A DNA stretch of 64,000 nucleotides, taken from positions 40,644,398 to 40,708,397 of the forward strand of contig NC_057814.1 of the NCBI RefSeq assembly GCF_018294505.1. Reading direction: 5' to 3'. Source of the DNA: Triticum aestivum (taxonomy: Eukaryota > Streptophyta > Magnoliopsida > Poales > Poaceae). Within the stretch, counting starts at the first letter, position 1; each line of letters starts with the position of its first letter. Positions 1-11,006 of this stretch are shown here, one piece after another. The position numbers and the translations under genes were made by a program. The notes below the pieces were generated by a model, which worked only from the letters and a program-made list of their open reading frames with translations, made no database searches and was not told where the DNA came from.

Positions 1-500
1 TTAGTAATGTTTAATTATTTTCATAATGTTGTTTATTTAAGTTTAATTTCTAGTACTATGTAAAATATCTATGAAAACTATAATGAAATATCGAGTGTTT
101 GAATGGATGGTTTTAAAATATTGTTGAAGAATCAAGTGTTTGAATCGATACTTTTATTTTAGTTTTAAAAAGAGTTGTATTGTAAAAAATAAAAAATCAG
201 AAAAGAATTAAACTTGAATTGAAAAAAACCTATGAAAACTAGAAAAGTAAATAAAAAACCAAACAATAATTTTTTTACATAATATTAGCAAAACAAATTA
301 GAAGATTTTTTTTTTAAAAAAAGAACGCCGGCCCGGAGCCGAGATAGGCATAGTAAGTCGATCCCGATCAAGTCGATCGGCGAAAGGGACCGCTTTTCGG
401 CCCCGCAAGGCCCACGGGCCCAACCAGGCGGCGTAGAGAAAGTAGGCGGTCTATTTATTTTTCTTCGGATCACGGCGGTGTAGGGTGGGGCGCGCTATTT
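1..500. other. AT-rich stretch without a gene
   Basis: The first 300 bases are AT-rich with many A and T runs and no sustained reading frame. From about 320 the base composition turns GC-rich. I see no coding potential, RNA gene or element boundary. It may be the outer part of the MULE that follows, but I could not find a matching inverted terminal repeat. Confidence 0.5.
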
Positions 501-560
501 AAGCTGGTGCGGGCGAGCTCCGGCAGGCGAGGTGGGACTAAAGTTAGAGCTCGCGTGTCA

Positions 561-715
561 CGGCGCTGCGCGTGGACCGCCAAGGTGGGCCGAATTCTGT
601 GGGCCGCTGTAAGGCGCGCGTGCGAGCGGCCTCTCGCGGCGCTGCGCGTGGACAGGCAAGGTGGGCCGATTTCAGTAGACCTAGTGGGCCGCTGGAAGGC
701 GCGCGTGCAAGCGGT
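561..715 (+). repeat. GC-rich direct duplication, unit about 76 bp
   Basis: A block starting GGCGCTGCGCGTGGAC, followed by AAGGTGGGCCGA and then GGCCGCTG.AAGGCGCGCGTGC, occurs twice in tandem, from about 561 and from about 637. The second copy has a short insertion before GGGCCGCTGG. Open frames across it on both strands follow from the high GC content and look non-coding. Confidence 0.6.
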
Positions 716-829
716 CGAGGGCGAGGGGCGGGGGGTGGGGCGGTACGATGGATGGTTTTGTTTAGTCCCACCTCGCCCGCTGAAGGACGCCCAGACCGGC
801 TTAAATATGCGGATTCATGCATCCTGGCA

Positions 830-980
830 GATAAGATAGTTAGTAATAATGTGATTTGACTTTGCACTGCCCGGGCAGCTCTGCCACAGCTGCCCGGACA
901 GTGTTACACTGTCCGGGCAGCTGCGGGAGTGCTGCTAGTGCATTGTAAACTCAGATCATATCATTACTATCTATCTTATT
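830..980. repeat. Small inverted-repeat (MITE-like) element with a perfect central palindrome
   Basis: The outer arms 830-860 and 950-980 are imperfect inverted repeats of about 30 bp (GATAAGATAG.TAGTAAT.ATG against its complement). Inside lies a perfect palindrome at 888-922, with 17-bp arms AGCTGCCCGGACAGTGT around a single T. The whole 151 bp could fold into one hairpin, like a foldback or MITE-type element. No target duplication or family could be assigned. Confidence 0.55.
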
Positions 981-1203
981 TTTATACGTTTGATAGTTTA
1001 GCACTTTACGCAAAGTTTGTTTTATTAATACCTAAATTTTTGTAATATTTTTGTCCGGTCAGCGTTTTAGATGTTTCAAATTCATAAAATGGCAAGAAGG
1101 CACGAAACTTGTCATGCATCCTAGTCATGATGGTACAACACTATGGAAAAAATTTGGGTTCATTTAAAGGATGTCGAAAAAAACTCGTTTTCGGACAAAA
1201 AAA

Positions 1204-1400
1204 ATCTTTAAGCGCGGATAGTCATACCTTACAACACTTATACAAGTCATGCTATATTAGTCCACAATAATTGTGGAGTGACAGAGCAGAACATACATAA
1301 GCATAATGAGGTATGGCCACCACTATTAAAGATTTGATGTTGTAGACGGATGAAGCTATTTAAACATGTTATTAGCCGTGAAAACTAGCAATGCGGGATT
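1204..1400 (+). promoter_or_regulatory. Promoter-like block, copy A (diverged)
   Basis: This block has the same order of parts as copies B (1634-1860) and C (3592-3830): a short hairpin (TCCACAA-taa-TTGTGGA), then GTG.CAGAGCA, a stretch ending near GATTTGATGTTGTAGACGGATG, and a TATTTAA box (GCTATTTAAACATG). Primary sequence is much diverged from the other copies, but hairpin, spacer motif and TATA-like box stay in order. A GC-rich leader-like stretch follows at 1400-1560. Confidence 0.5.
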
Positions 1401-1633
1401 ACAAACACAACACTGTGGGCGGTTGGCGCCACTAGCGGCGCACACACGGCCGGCCGCCCCATCTTCGCCCGTGCGCGCCGTGGGCCGCCCCTGCTTTGGC
1501 CCATGCGCGCCGTGGGTCGCCCCGCGCGTCTTTTAGGCCACTGTAGGCGAACTTTTTATTTTTTTATAAATATAAAAATAATGTGTCTACAAAGTACTGT
1601 ATTTGTAAATATTAAAAAACAGAATAAAAAACT

Positions 1634-1860
1634 CCTGTAGTGTTGACGGATTTACCTCATAAGATTAATGTGAATTTTTGCTGTGACACTCCATGATTAT
1701 GAAGTGCCAGAGCATCATTCACATTATCCTAATGAGGAAAGACGGCAACACTCAAGGAATTAATACTGTACATAGAGAACGATATTTAAACAGGTGAATA
1801 AGCATGTTCAAAAGCAATGTGGGACTAAATAATTAGCAGGTTGGGCAGTGGCCGCCGTGG
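1634..1860 (+). promoter_or_regulatory. Promoter-like block, copy B
   Basis: Closely related to copy C. Shared parts in order: TGTAGTGTTGACGGATTTAC, AAGATTAATGTGAA, a hairpin (CACTCCATGATTATGAAGTG), GTGCCAGAGCATC, then ATAGAGAACGATATTTAAACAGGTGAATAAGC with a TATTTAAA box, and GCAATGTGGGACTAAA before GC-rich DNA. No long reading frame follows; the 318-bp tandem array comes instead. I take it as a duplicated promoter no longer next to its gene. Confidence 0.6.
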
Positions 1861-2027
1861 ATTTTTGGCTTTCATGGGCCATAACGTGTGCACCGCACGG
1901 CGCCCAAGTGGCCGCCGTGGGTCGCGTGCCTAGCCCGGCAGTTTGCCCCGCGCGTGCCGGCTGTTAAAAAAAATCATTGCATATTTTGTATTTTTCATGC
2001 ACTAATTCATATTAAAAAAAATCTAAT

Positions 2028-3554
2028 GATGAAACGCATCCAACTTTTGCATGCACGTGTGAGTGACCCCCACGGTCTCGCACGCCAGATTTCGACGGAA
2101 TCGGAGTACGAACGGAAGTTGCGTCACGTCGGGAGACCTTTTCTGGGTATTTTCACGGAGAAAATCGTAGTAAATGCATCGAGTGTCGAAACGCACCCAA
2201 ATTTTGCAGGCGTGCTTGTGTGCCACACTGTAGCGTGTGAGAAAAAATCCCGACATTTCATGGCTTTGCGAAAGGGAACACCTACTGAATGCATGTCACC
2301 CCAAACCGGTATCTGAGGTTTGTACTGTGACTACATGTCAACATGGACGAAACGCACCCAACTTTTGGGTGCGCGTGTGAGTGACCCCCACGGTCTCCCA
2401 CACCAGATTTCGACGGAATCGGGGTACGAACGGAAGTTGCGTCACCTCGGGAGACCTTTTCTGGGTATTTTCACGAAGAAAATCGTAGTAAATGCATCGA
2501 GTGTCGAAACACACCCAAATTTTGCAGGCGTGCTTGTGTGCCACACTGTAGCGTGTGAAAACAAAATCCTGACGTTTCATGGCTTTGCGAAAGGGAACAC
2601 CTACTGAATGCATGTCACCCCAAACCGATATCTGAGGTTTGTACTGTGACTACATATCAACATGGACGAAACACACCCCACTTTCGTGTGCGCGTGTGAG
2701 TGACCCCCACGGTCTCCCACGCCAGATTTCGACGGAATCGGAGTACAAACGGAAGTTGCGTCACGTCGGGAGACCTTTTCTCGGTATTTTCACGGAGAAA
2801 ATCGTAGTAAATGCATCGAGTGTCGAAACGCACCCAAATTTTGCAGGCGTGCTTGTGTTCCACACTGTAGGGTGTGAAAAAAATCCCGACGTTTCATGGC
2901 TTTGCACAAGGGAACACCTACTGAATGCATGTCACCCAAACCAATATCTGAGGTTTGTACTGTGACTACATGTCAACATGGACGAAACGCACCCAACTTT
3001 TGCGTGCGCGTGTGAGTGACCCCCACGGTCTCCCACGCCAGATTTCGACGGAATCGGAGTACGAACGGAAGTTGCGTCACGTCGGGAGACCTTTTCTGGG
3101 TATTTCACGGAGAAAATCGTAGTAAATGCATCGAGTGTCGAAACGCACCCAAATTTTGCACGCGTGCTTGTGTGCCACACTGTAGCGTGTGAAAAAAAAA
3201 TCCCGACGTTTCATGGCTTTGCGAAAGGGAACACCTACTGAATGCATGTCACCCCAAACCGATATCTGAGGTTTGTACTGTGACTACATGTCAACATGGA
3301 CGAAACGCACCCAACTTTTGCGTGCGCGTGTGAGTGACCCCCACGGTCTCCCACGCCAGATTTTGACGGAGTCGGAGTACGAACGGAAGTTGCGTCACGT
3401 CGGGAGACCTTTTCTGGGTATTTTCACGGCGAAAATCGTAGTAAATGCATCGAGTGTCGAAACGCACCCAAATTTTGCAGGCGTGCTTGTGTGTCACACT
3501 GTAGCGTGTGAAAAAAAAAATCCCGTAGTGTGAAAATAAATTGTGACGTTTCAT
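2028..3554 (+). repeat. Tandem array, about 4.8 copies of a 316-319 bp unit
   Basis: Units start with GACGAAACGCACCCAAC or a close variant at 2028, 2346, 2665, 2981 and 3299, so successive periods are 318, 319, 316 and 318 bp. The last copy stops early near 3554. Conserved blocks include GAGTGACCCCCACGGTCTC, CAGATTTCGACGGAATCGG, AAAATCGTAGTAAATGCATC and CACACTGTAG.GTGTGA. Copies differ by scattered substitutions and small indels. The 80-140 codon open frames on both strands repeat with the unit and lack any recognisable protein, so I treat them as accidental. Confidence 0.92.
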
Positions 3555-3591
3555 GGAAACATAAAAAATAAATAAATAACAAAAGTATACA

Positions 3592-3830
3592 AAAATCCCG
3601 TAGTGTGGACGGATTTACTTAAGAAGATTAATGTAAATTATTGATTTGACACTCCATGAATTTGGAGTGCCAGAGCATAATATACGTTAACCTACTTAAG
3701 TAAGACCGTCACAATCAGGGACTTAACATTGCAGATAGAGAACGGTATTTAAACAAGTGAATAAGCATGACGAGAAGCAATGTGGGACTAAACATTAGCA
3801 GGTTGGGCGGTGGCCGCCGTCGCACGGATA
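3592..3830 (+). promoter_or_regulatory. Promoter-like block, copy C, upstream of the Ulp1 gene
   Basis: This copy is nearest the protease gene. It has TGTGGACGGATTTACTTAAGAAG, the hairpin CACTCCA-tgaatt-TGGAGTG, GTGCCAGAGCA, ATAGAGAACGGTATTTAAAC with a TATTTAAA box near 3750, and GCAATGTGGGACTAAACATTAGC. It fits a core promoter about 500 bp before the first in-frame ATG at 4244, with a GC-rich leader between. Confidence 0.6.
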
Positions 3831-4243
3831 GGTTGGGCGGTATCGGGCCTGGCCCAATCGGCGCCGGACGCCCGTTTTTTCCTCTCCATCGCCGTATACC
3901 GCCACGCACGGGCGGAACCCTACCCAACCCCACCACTCGCCCCGTACGCCGCCCCGTGCCCCCCAAGACGCCCTACCACGATCGCCCCGTTTGCGCAGCG
4001 CCGTCACTGCGTGGGCAGCGCCGTCCATCGCCGTCGACCTCAAGAGCGCACATTGCCGCATTGGGTGTTAAGCCCCCCGAGTCCGCCGGCGCAGATCGCC
4101 GACGCTCGGCTGCCTGCTTTCCCTCCGCCACAGCCGTTGTTTTGGCGGCTGCCGCCCGGATCAAGATCACGTTTTTCCGTCTCGTACAATTTCTTCGGAC
4201 GCTATTGCGTAATTAAATTAATTAATAGGAAAAAAATTTTAAC
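3831..4243 (+). other. GC-rich leader of the Ulp1 gene
   Basis: The sequence between promoter copy C and the first coding ATG is GC-rich up to about 4190 and then turns AT-rich (TTAATTAATAGG). Open frames exist in several phases on both strands, none resembling a known protein, as expected of a GC-rich 5' untranslated region. It could hold a leader intron, but no splice pair is convincing. Confidence 0.4.
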
Positions 4244-7149
4244 ATGCAGTATGAACATCGATGGTGTGATTCCATGTTCCATAGAGAAGTGATAAGTCTC
4301 GTTGAGAAATTAGCAACCGCTCAGCGATTTAGGTTCTATGAAACAAACTTGCAAGAGATGTTGATCATTTCGTCAGTACAAATGAGGGATTTTTTGTTGC
4401 ATTTTATGATGTTAGGTTACAACCCAAACTGCAAAAAATTCATGGTACAAGAAGATAGTGGCAGTAAAGGCCTTATTTCACTTAGACCGGACGACGTGTT
4501 TTCAATATTTGGGTTTAAAAATGAAGGTGAGGATGTTTTTGGCATTCTTGGGACGGAAGGAAAAGAGTTAATAAAGAAAATTCCTATTCAGTATGTTCAC
4601 AAAAAAATGGTCAGATAATGATAGATGACTTGATTCAAAAAATTGTGAGGAATAAATCCGCCGACGATGAGTTTCTTTGGATGGTTGTTCTTGTTTTGTT
4701 GGGGGCTATTATTGCACCGATGTCGGCTGTCTTCATACCAAAAGAGTACTACACGTTGGTGCATGACGTGAAGCGGATAAGCACGTTGAATTTTAACGTG
4801 TTCACTTTGCGAACTTGTTTGACAGAGATTGGTAAACTCAAGCAGGACGGCCGTGTGAGGCAATGGCCATGTGGTAACCTAGCCCTACTCCAGGTATGGT
4901 ATTAATTAATGCTATTTAATATTCCTTCATGTTATGCATTCGTAATTTATTTTGTGATTTGTTTTGTAGTACTTGTATTGGGAGAAGGTGCAGCCAACCA
5001 CCAGCCCGAAAAATGACCCGTTGTCGTTGCAAGTTCCCCTAATGAAAAACTGGACTGAATCTAAAGCGGAGAAACGAGACAAGTACGACCTGAAAAATGG
5101 TCGTGGTCATGGATTGGTAATATTGTAATGTTTATTTAACAATACATTGATTATCTATTGAGAATGTTATGTACTCATGTTTTCATTGCATACTCACTTT
5201 GCAGATAGATGACTGCATTACGAAAGAGTATAGAATGAAAAAACTTGCAGATGAACAAGCTGAAAGCAGTAAGAAACATAGCAGCCGAAAGTCATCCGTT
5301 ACGGGAAAGAAAAAAGTGGACTGTGTGTCCGAGGTCCCTGCTAACCTAAAGCCTTTTATGGACCGGGTTATGAATGATATGAAGGAAATTTGTAAGGAAT
5401 TGTTTCGTATGCCGGAGTTATGCGCATAGGTAAAAATGTAGCAATTCTGTTATGCACTCTATTAAACTCGATAAACTGTCAAAAATATATAACATGTAAC
5501 TGGGCTTACTTTTGTAGAGATTGTTAGAGAAAATGAATAAAACAGGTGTACGGTACAAACCAGGCACAATGGCAGAGGAGGAAGAAAATCTGTTTGGACA
5601 GAATAGTGAGTCCAGGTATGAAAACAAGTATCCTAAAAAAGAATTTCAGTATGATGACATACACACACCTAATGGCCGAAATGGCAGTGGGCATTATGAT
5701 TTGGATTCTGAAGGAAGGGGTTCGTTCAAACTCAGTACTGGTCACTTGAGTAGCTATAAAGGTGAGAAGGATGATCCTATAGATGTCCCAGAGCAGTCGG
5801 AAAAAAAAGCATCATCTCTAAAAACCGATGAAATAGAAGCAACAAGATGGCAAGTGCAACAAAATGAGTAAGAAGTGTCACATGGCGTGTCAGATGGTAA
5901 TAGCGAGATAGAAGAGAAGATGGAGGTGATTCTAGGGAAGCGAAAGCGGAGTGCGTCAAAGTGGCAGAAATCTCCTTATGTTAAAAAGACTCCGAGAAAA
6001 CGTGCGAAACGTTGCGTGAAAGCGAGTAAGTTAAACATGGTATGAATATTTTTTTGATAATTATATATTACAAATTTGTACTATAACTATATTGACTTGT
6101 GTTGTAGAACTGTTTAATGAAACAACCCTTTAGTTTGATCATTCTGTGGATGATACGGTGCGTGCTGCTGTGCAATACGTGAAAGCGTACGAGCACTCAC
6201 CAAAACACAAGAACTATGAAATATTCAACAACGGCAAAGATGAAGGACTTTCTGCGGCAAGAGTTTGCCAGATACTTAACCATGCATGGTTATCCGGTGA
6301 TGTATGTACTTTTATTGTCATGCTTATTTCATGTGTTAAGTATATTGCATCCATGTTAAATTTAGTCATCTATTTCAGGTAATTGACGCATATGCGACGT
6401 ACATATCGGATTCAAGCATCGTCAAGGATAGGTATCTTGTACCCACCCATAGGTCTTATTGGTTATTGAACACTCGTCCAAAGTTAGTAAGACGAGGGAA
6501 ATCGGTAGACGATCCAGAAGGTTTAGCACATGCAAATGAACCTCTCAACAGATGCATGACATAATATTTTGCAAAACCGAAGGTACCGTTTGTATTGCAG
6601 AATTGTATTTTCATTATTATCATATGCGAGCTTAGTAACAATATTTAACTTGTGAAATAGGCTTATTTTTCTTTAAATAAGGATAAAAACCATTGGATTA
6701 CGTGTGTTATGCACACTGGAAAGAAAGAGTTCCAAATTCTTGATTCTTTGAGGGGGGAAGAAAATATCTCTGAAGCTACCAGGAAATTCGTTGAAAATTT
6801 TGTAAGTCGTATTCATGTGTGTACAATTAACCATATAATTTGTTTACCGTATGTAGTCAACGTGTTCATATTTTTTTGTCAGAGAGAGCAACTTGCAGGA
6901 GATATCCAAGATGCAAATGATAGTGCAATTATGTCATTCCCGGATGTGTCTGCATGGCCTATAAGTATGAAAAAATAGTTCATTATATTATATATAAGTG
7001 ATGAAATTAAAATTATTTTTATTCCTTTTCAGGAATCTATTGACAGTTCGAGAGAAAGAATGATACCTGGAATTATTTTGTCCCCAGAAAATAAGCTTAC
7101 AGAAGTGAAGAACAAAGTAATTCGACTTGCAAAGAGGAAACAAAAATAA
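4244..7149 (+). pseudogene. Ulp1-type (C48) cysteine protease gene of a MULE, broken
   Basis: A nine-exon model can be read: 4244-4893, 4970-5116, 5205-5429, 5518-6025, 6108-6301, 6379-6582, 6661-6801, 6883 to about 6961, and 7033-7149. Nearly all junctions have GT/AG borders and compatible phases. Exon 7 holds the Ulp1 hallmark NHWITCVMH (catalytic His) and FQILDSL (catalytic Asp). Exon 4 ends in a basic stretch (KRKRSASKWQ) suggesting nuclear localisation. Ulp1 proteases cleave SUMO-like modifiers; MULEs carrying such genes are known in plants (Kaonashi type). The gene is dead: a frameshift near 4600 in an A run, stops at 5427, 5869, 6131 and 6562, no canonical donor after exon 8 (WPI), and no Q...SCG segment for the catalytic Cys before the last exon. 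It converges with the FAR1-like gene at 8135-11006, probably in the same element. Confidence 0.8.
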
Positions 7150-8134
7150 AAATCTCATACGAGATTTCTAAATAGTTTCCGAAACATGATGTGTTCATGA
7201 GTGAGGATTGCGTGTGGATGATTTTACTTTTTTATGTGAGTTCCAAATATATTTCACATGTCCAGATTATGTAGACTGACAAATTTATTTAAAGTATATT
7301 TTAATCATTTGATTTTTTAGAATTTAATTTATATTTTATGTTGAATGAGTGTTCTCGCGAAAGTACCCAGTTGATATATCATGTTGACGTATCAGAGGCG
7401 AGCGCCGCCCGCGCCGCTCGAGGCGAGCGTCGCCCGCGCCGCACCACGTGTTCGGCGCGAGATGGCACACGTGGGCCGCGTCATCTGGCCAGCCGGCCCG
7501 TGCCGCGCGTCGCTCTAGGGTTCGCCTGTGCCGCACACGAGGTTCATTCCCCGTCGGCCCGCGTCTGCCTCGGGATCGCCATCTGCGGCGGCAGTAGAAT
7601 CGTCCTCGTACGTACCGCCCATTTGCGCCCGCTGGCGCCACTCGGCCCCCAGCGGCTGTTAACGTTTTTATTTTAAAATAAAGCAACCGGCGGCCGTACA
7701 ACGCCTCCAATCGCCCAACATGCATGTTTTATATACAAAATCATATATTTCTATGAAAATAATGTATACATCATATATCGTATTAAAAACAATTCCTATA
7801 GCGCCAAGAAATATATATTATAACGTAAAATGTGTATGTCGCATATCATATTAAGAACAACGAGTATAGTGCCAACAAATATGACATAAGTAAATAGCGA
7901 TTACAAGTCCCCTGTATCGATGTTCCGAAACAAATATATAAGTACTATTCTTCAATACAACCAAATAAATCGTCAACTCTATTCAGAAGTTGTTCTTCTT
8001 ATTCAAACAATCCTTGCTATGATCATCATGCCATGTTCCTGCATAGAAAGATCATAATATACGTCAAAATTTTGTAAAGAATAAACTTAACAAGAAAAGA
8101 ACGTTAATAAAAAGGTATGCACATACTTAGGATT
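7150..8134. other. Spacer between the converging MULE genes
   Basis: This stretch holds the 3' flanks of both genes. At 7338-7680 lies a GC-rich island with a 24-bp direct duplication (GAGGCGAGCG.CGCCCGCGCCGC, from about 7393 and 7418). From 7740 the sequence is AT-rich, with an imperfect tandem duplication at about 7760-7890 recognised by CATAT.CGTATTAA.AACAA followed by TATAG.GCCAA.AAATAT. No coding segment is convincing; frames across the island look compositional. Confidence 0.5.
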
Positions 8135-11006
8135 CTAAGGACAATTGTTTTTGAAATGACCTTTTATTCTGCATAAACCGCATAGGTGTACACGAGGTTT
8201 CTCATCAAAACCTTTAGATCTACCGTTTTTAGTAACGCCAGGTTCCTTACCACGGCCTTTGTTATTCTGCCCTTTCGGTGCTCCTTTCGAATTGATTTTC
8301 TCTGGATCACCAATAAAAACATGATCTTGATTCGGCACAAAAGCATCGTCTTGTGCAACCCTATGTTGTCTCACATAATCTTCCTCCTCAACGTCCTTGT
8401 TTGCTATCACATCCTCCAAAGCAGCCTTCAGTTTATCAAATAGGAATGGTCTATGACATGCCGCATGATTTGCTTCCGCTGACAAAATAGTCAACTCACT
8501 GTACTTAGTTCTCTCCTCAGTACCTGCCCATCCCCATGCGAAGAGATCGCTAGTGCGTTTCACGGGCAGTCCACCTCTAGCATTCTTGGTGAATCTTCGC
8601 AGCACTAAGCACTTAGGTAAGTCCTTCACGTTCAACCTGGCTAAAAGATAAAGAACATGCTTGCATGGAAGACCTTTACATTCCATACTATCACAACTGC
8701 ACTTCACCGTTTCTTCTGAATTAGTAGGTGTATAGTCCACTTTGAATCTCAGTTGCCTCTTATTTTTCCATGCCACTATGAATCTCCTACTGACGGCTCC
8801 ACTGAGTATATCTATGATCTCAATATCCGCTGCCTTCTTCATTTCTTTCTGCAAGAGGTAAAAGTTCACCGCAGTGAAGTCACGGGCAGCGGCTTTTTCA
8901 ATGCATTTGAACTCGTCGAGTACTGGTACAGGGAATGTCTGTGTGGACATGCAGTCGTCGTGTGACTCGTTCTCACGGAGCCAAACAATGCAGTTCTCAT
9001 AATGCACAACCATATCAACAATTGTCATGCCAGAGTCAAGATGCATATGAAGGCAAGAGTTCAGACTCTCGCTCCTCTGGTTACTCCGCATACCAAGGAA
9101 GAACCCACCGGTGAGATATGATGCAGCCCAAAGCCTTTTCTTCCTGTACATCCTACGCGACCATGTTTCAGTTTTCTCCGACTCCCATTTAGCTCTAAAA
9201 GCTGCCCATCTCGCCTCAAACTCATCATGTGTAGTGGCATAGTAAATAAGAGCTCTGAACTCCTTAAGGGACTTGTGGTGGAGGTGTTTCTGCATGTTTT
9301 TCTCTATATGCCACGAACAAAGTCGATGCCACACGTCAGTAAGGACCTTCCTGACGGCCCTTATCATGGTTGCGTCTCCGTCTGTAATTACAGACCTCGG
9401 CTTCTTCTGACAATGAGCTCTCAAGAAGGTCTGCAACACCCAAACATATGTATCCTCCGTCTCATCTGACACAACAGCACAACCGAACACAGTGGTGCAA
9501 CGATGATTGTTTAGACCAACAAAAGGTCTGAATGGCATTCCGTACCTATTCATCTTGTTCTGTCAAAGACGATTACATCACCAAAGTCAAGGTAATCCCG
9601 ACGTGACTGAGAGTCACACCAGAACATGTTCTTCAGCTTGCCTTCTGCGTCAACAGTGTACTCAAAGAAAAAGTCTGGATCCCTTGCCTTTCTCGTCATC
9701 ATGATACCAATCGCAGTGTCCGCATCACCCTTTGCTAGCAACTTCATTTTCTCCCTATAACACATGTTATAAAGCTTCGTCCTGCCGAAACCAGCCCGTG
9801 CATATGATCCATACCTACTAACGAAGTTGTCATAAATCCAATGTTTTTTGATCCCAGCACCAGCCAGTGCTAAGATCTCGAGCTTCTGGTATTCCTTTAT
9901 CTGATTATGAGATCGAAGATATATAACTTCATCCGGTCTAGCAAGAGTGTGACTATGATCATCGCTGAAACTACTGACATACCAAATGGAGCGCTCTCTG
10001 TCAAGCTTCACAGTTAGATGTGCCTCGCAATAGCACCGAGTCTCCGCTCTCAGCCTGCGCTTCTTCCCTTCCATGGTACAAAACTTGGCCTGTCGTTTCC
10101 CAGCCCTTGAACACAGAAACCTCCTCAAGCGCCTAGGTGCGTCGATACCCTTTGCATATTTCAAGTTGTCCTTCCTAATGCTGAATCCAAGCTTTTTCGC
10201 ATAATCGTTATAGAAATCATATGCCTCCTCGTCTGTCCTGAACGTCGTGGACATCACCGTCCAATGCCTGTCCAGTGATTCTTGCTGGTATTCATCGTAC
10301 CCAGTGTCAAAATTGCACTCATCATCATCGTTTTCGCACGCGCCACCAACCTCTCCCTGGAAAAAATTACAAACAACCTTACATGTCAGTAAGTAGTTGT
10401 ATAAGGACTATCATATGTATTCACTTTCCACTACTTACTTTGCTCGAGCTGTCATTATAAGATGCATCAATATCGTTTTCGTCATTGGCATCATCGAAAA
10501 AATTCCACTCATAGTACCCTTCCACTTCCATCTGCGCAAATTGTAAATAAGATATGTAAGATTTGATGCGTTTTTCATGTCACTTTAGAAAAAAACTACA
10601 ATACATAAATCTAAACCTACATGGCTTCCGCTTTCAGCATATGAATCATCTACATCCATATCCTCATTGTCATCATCCCCTCCTATCTGTGCAAAGTCAA
10701 ACATGTTATTGTCATCGCGGATGCTTGTATTTAATATGTAAGACAACATGCAGACCACTTACATTGCCACTGTAAGACTCATCCAAACTCATATAATTTT
10801 CGCCGTCATGTTCGTCTTCATCCAATGACAATGATCCGTCCTCGCTACCGCCATCATCACCGTCATATCCTATTTCAGCCTCAATCTATACATGTTCATA
10901 TATAATCAAAGATCCATTCAAACTTCACGTAACATCTTTGCAATTAAAATCCGTTTTTAAATCACTATGCCAGCGCCTCGCGTACCTCGTTGCCTTCGTC
11001 AGACAT
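8135..11006 (-). pseudogene. MULE transposase of the FAR1/FHY3-related type, one frameshift
   Basis: Five exons read on the minus strand: 11006-10986, 10885-10763, 10686-10621, 10531-10439 and 10356-8135, all joined in phase 0 with GT/AG borders. The start MSDEGNE fits the exon 1 donor. Exons 2-5 give an acidic N-terminus. Then come a FAR1-type DNA-binding region (TDEEAYDFYNDYAKKLGFSI, a C/C and HSH zinc-binding pattern), the MULE DDE core (VIVFD; ITDGD; NQRSESLNS with the Glu), a SWIM finger (CSCDSMECKGLPCKH) and a C-terminal zinc knuckle (CGLCRIKGHFKNNC). Such proteins bind element ends and catalyse cut-and-paste transposition. One lesion is visible: just after the first catalytic Asp, near 9550, the family's short linker before NRYGMPF is shortened and the frame shifts into a stop. 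The rest is open, so inactivation looks recent. Confidence 0.88.

Noticed and set aside
1888..3533. Series of 80-140 codon ORFs on both strands
   Set aside because: They repeat with the 318-bp tandem unit, differ by frameshifts between units, and show no domain.
2028..3554. CRISPR-like regular array
   Set aside because: The period is 318 bp with no short repeat/unique spacer structure, and the context is a plant transposon.
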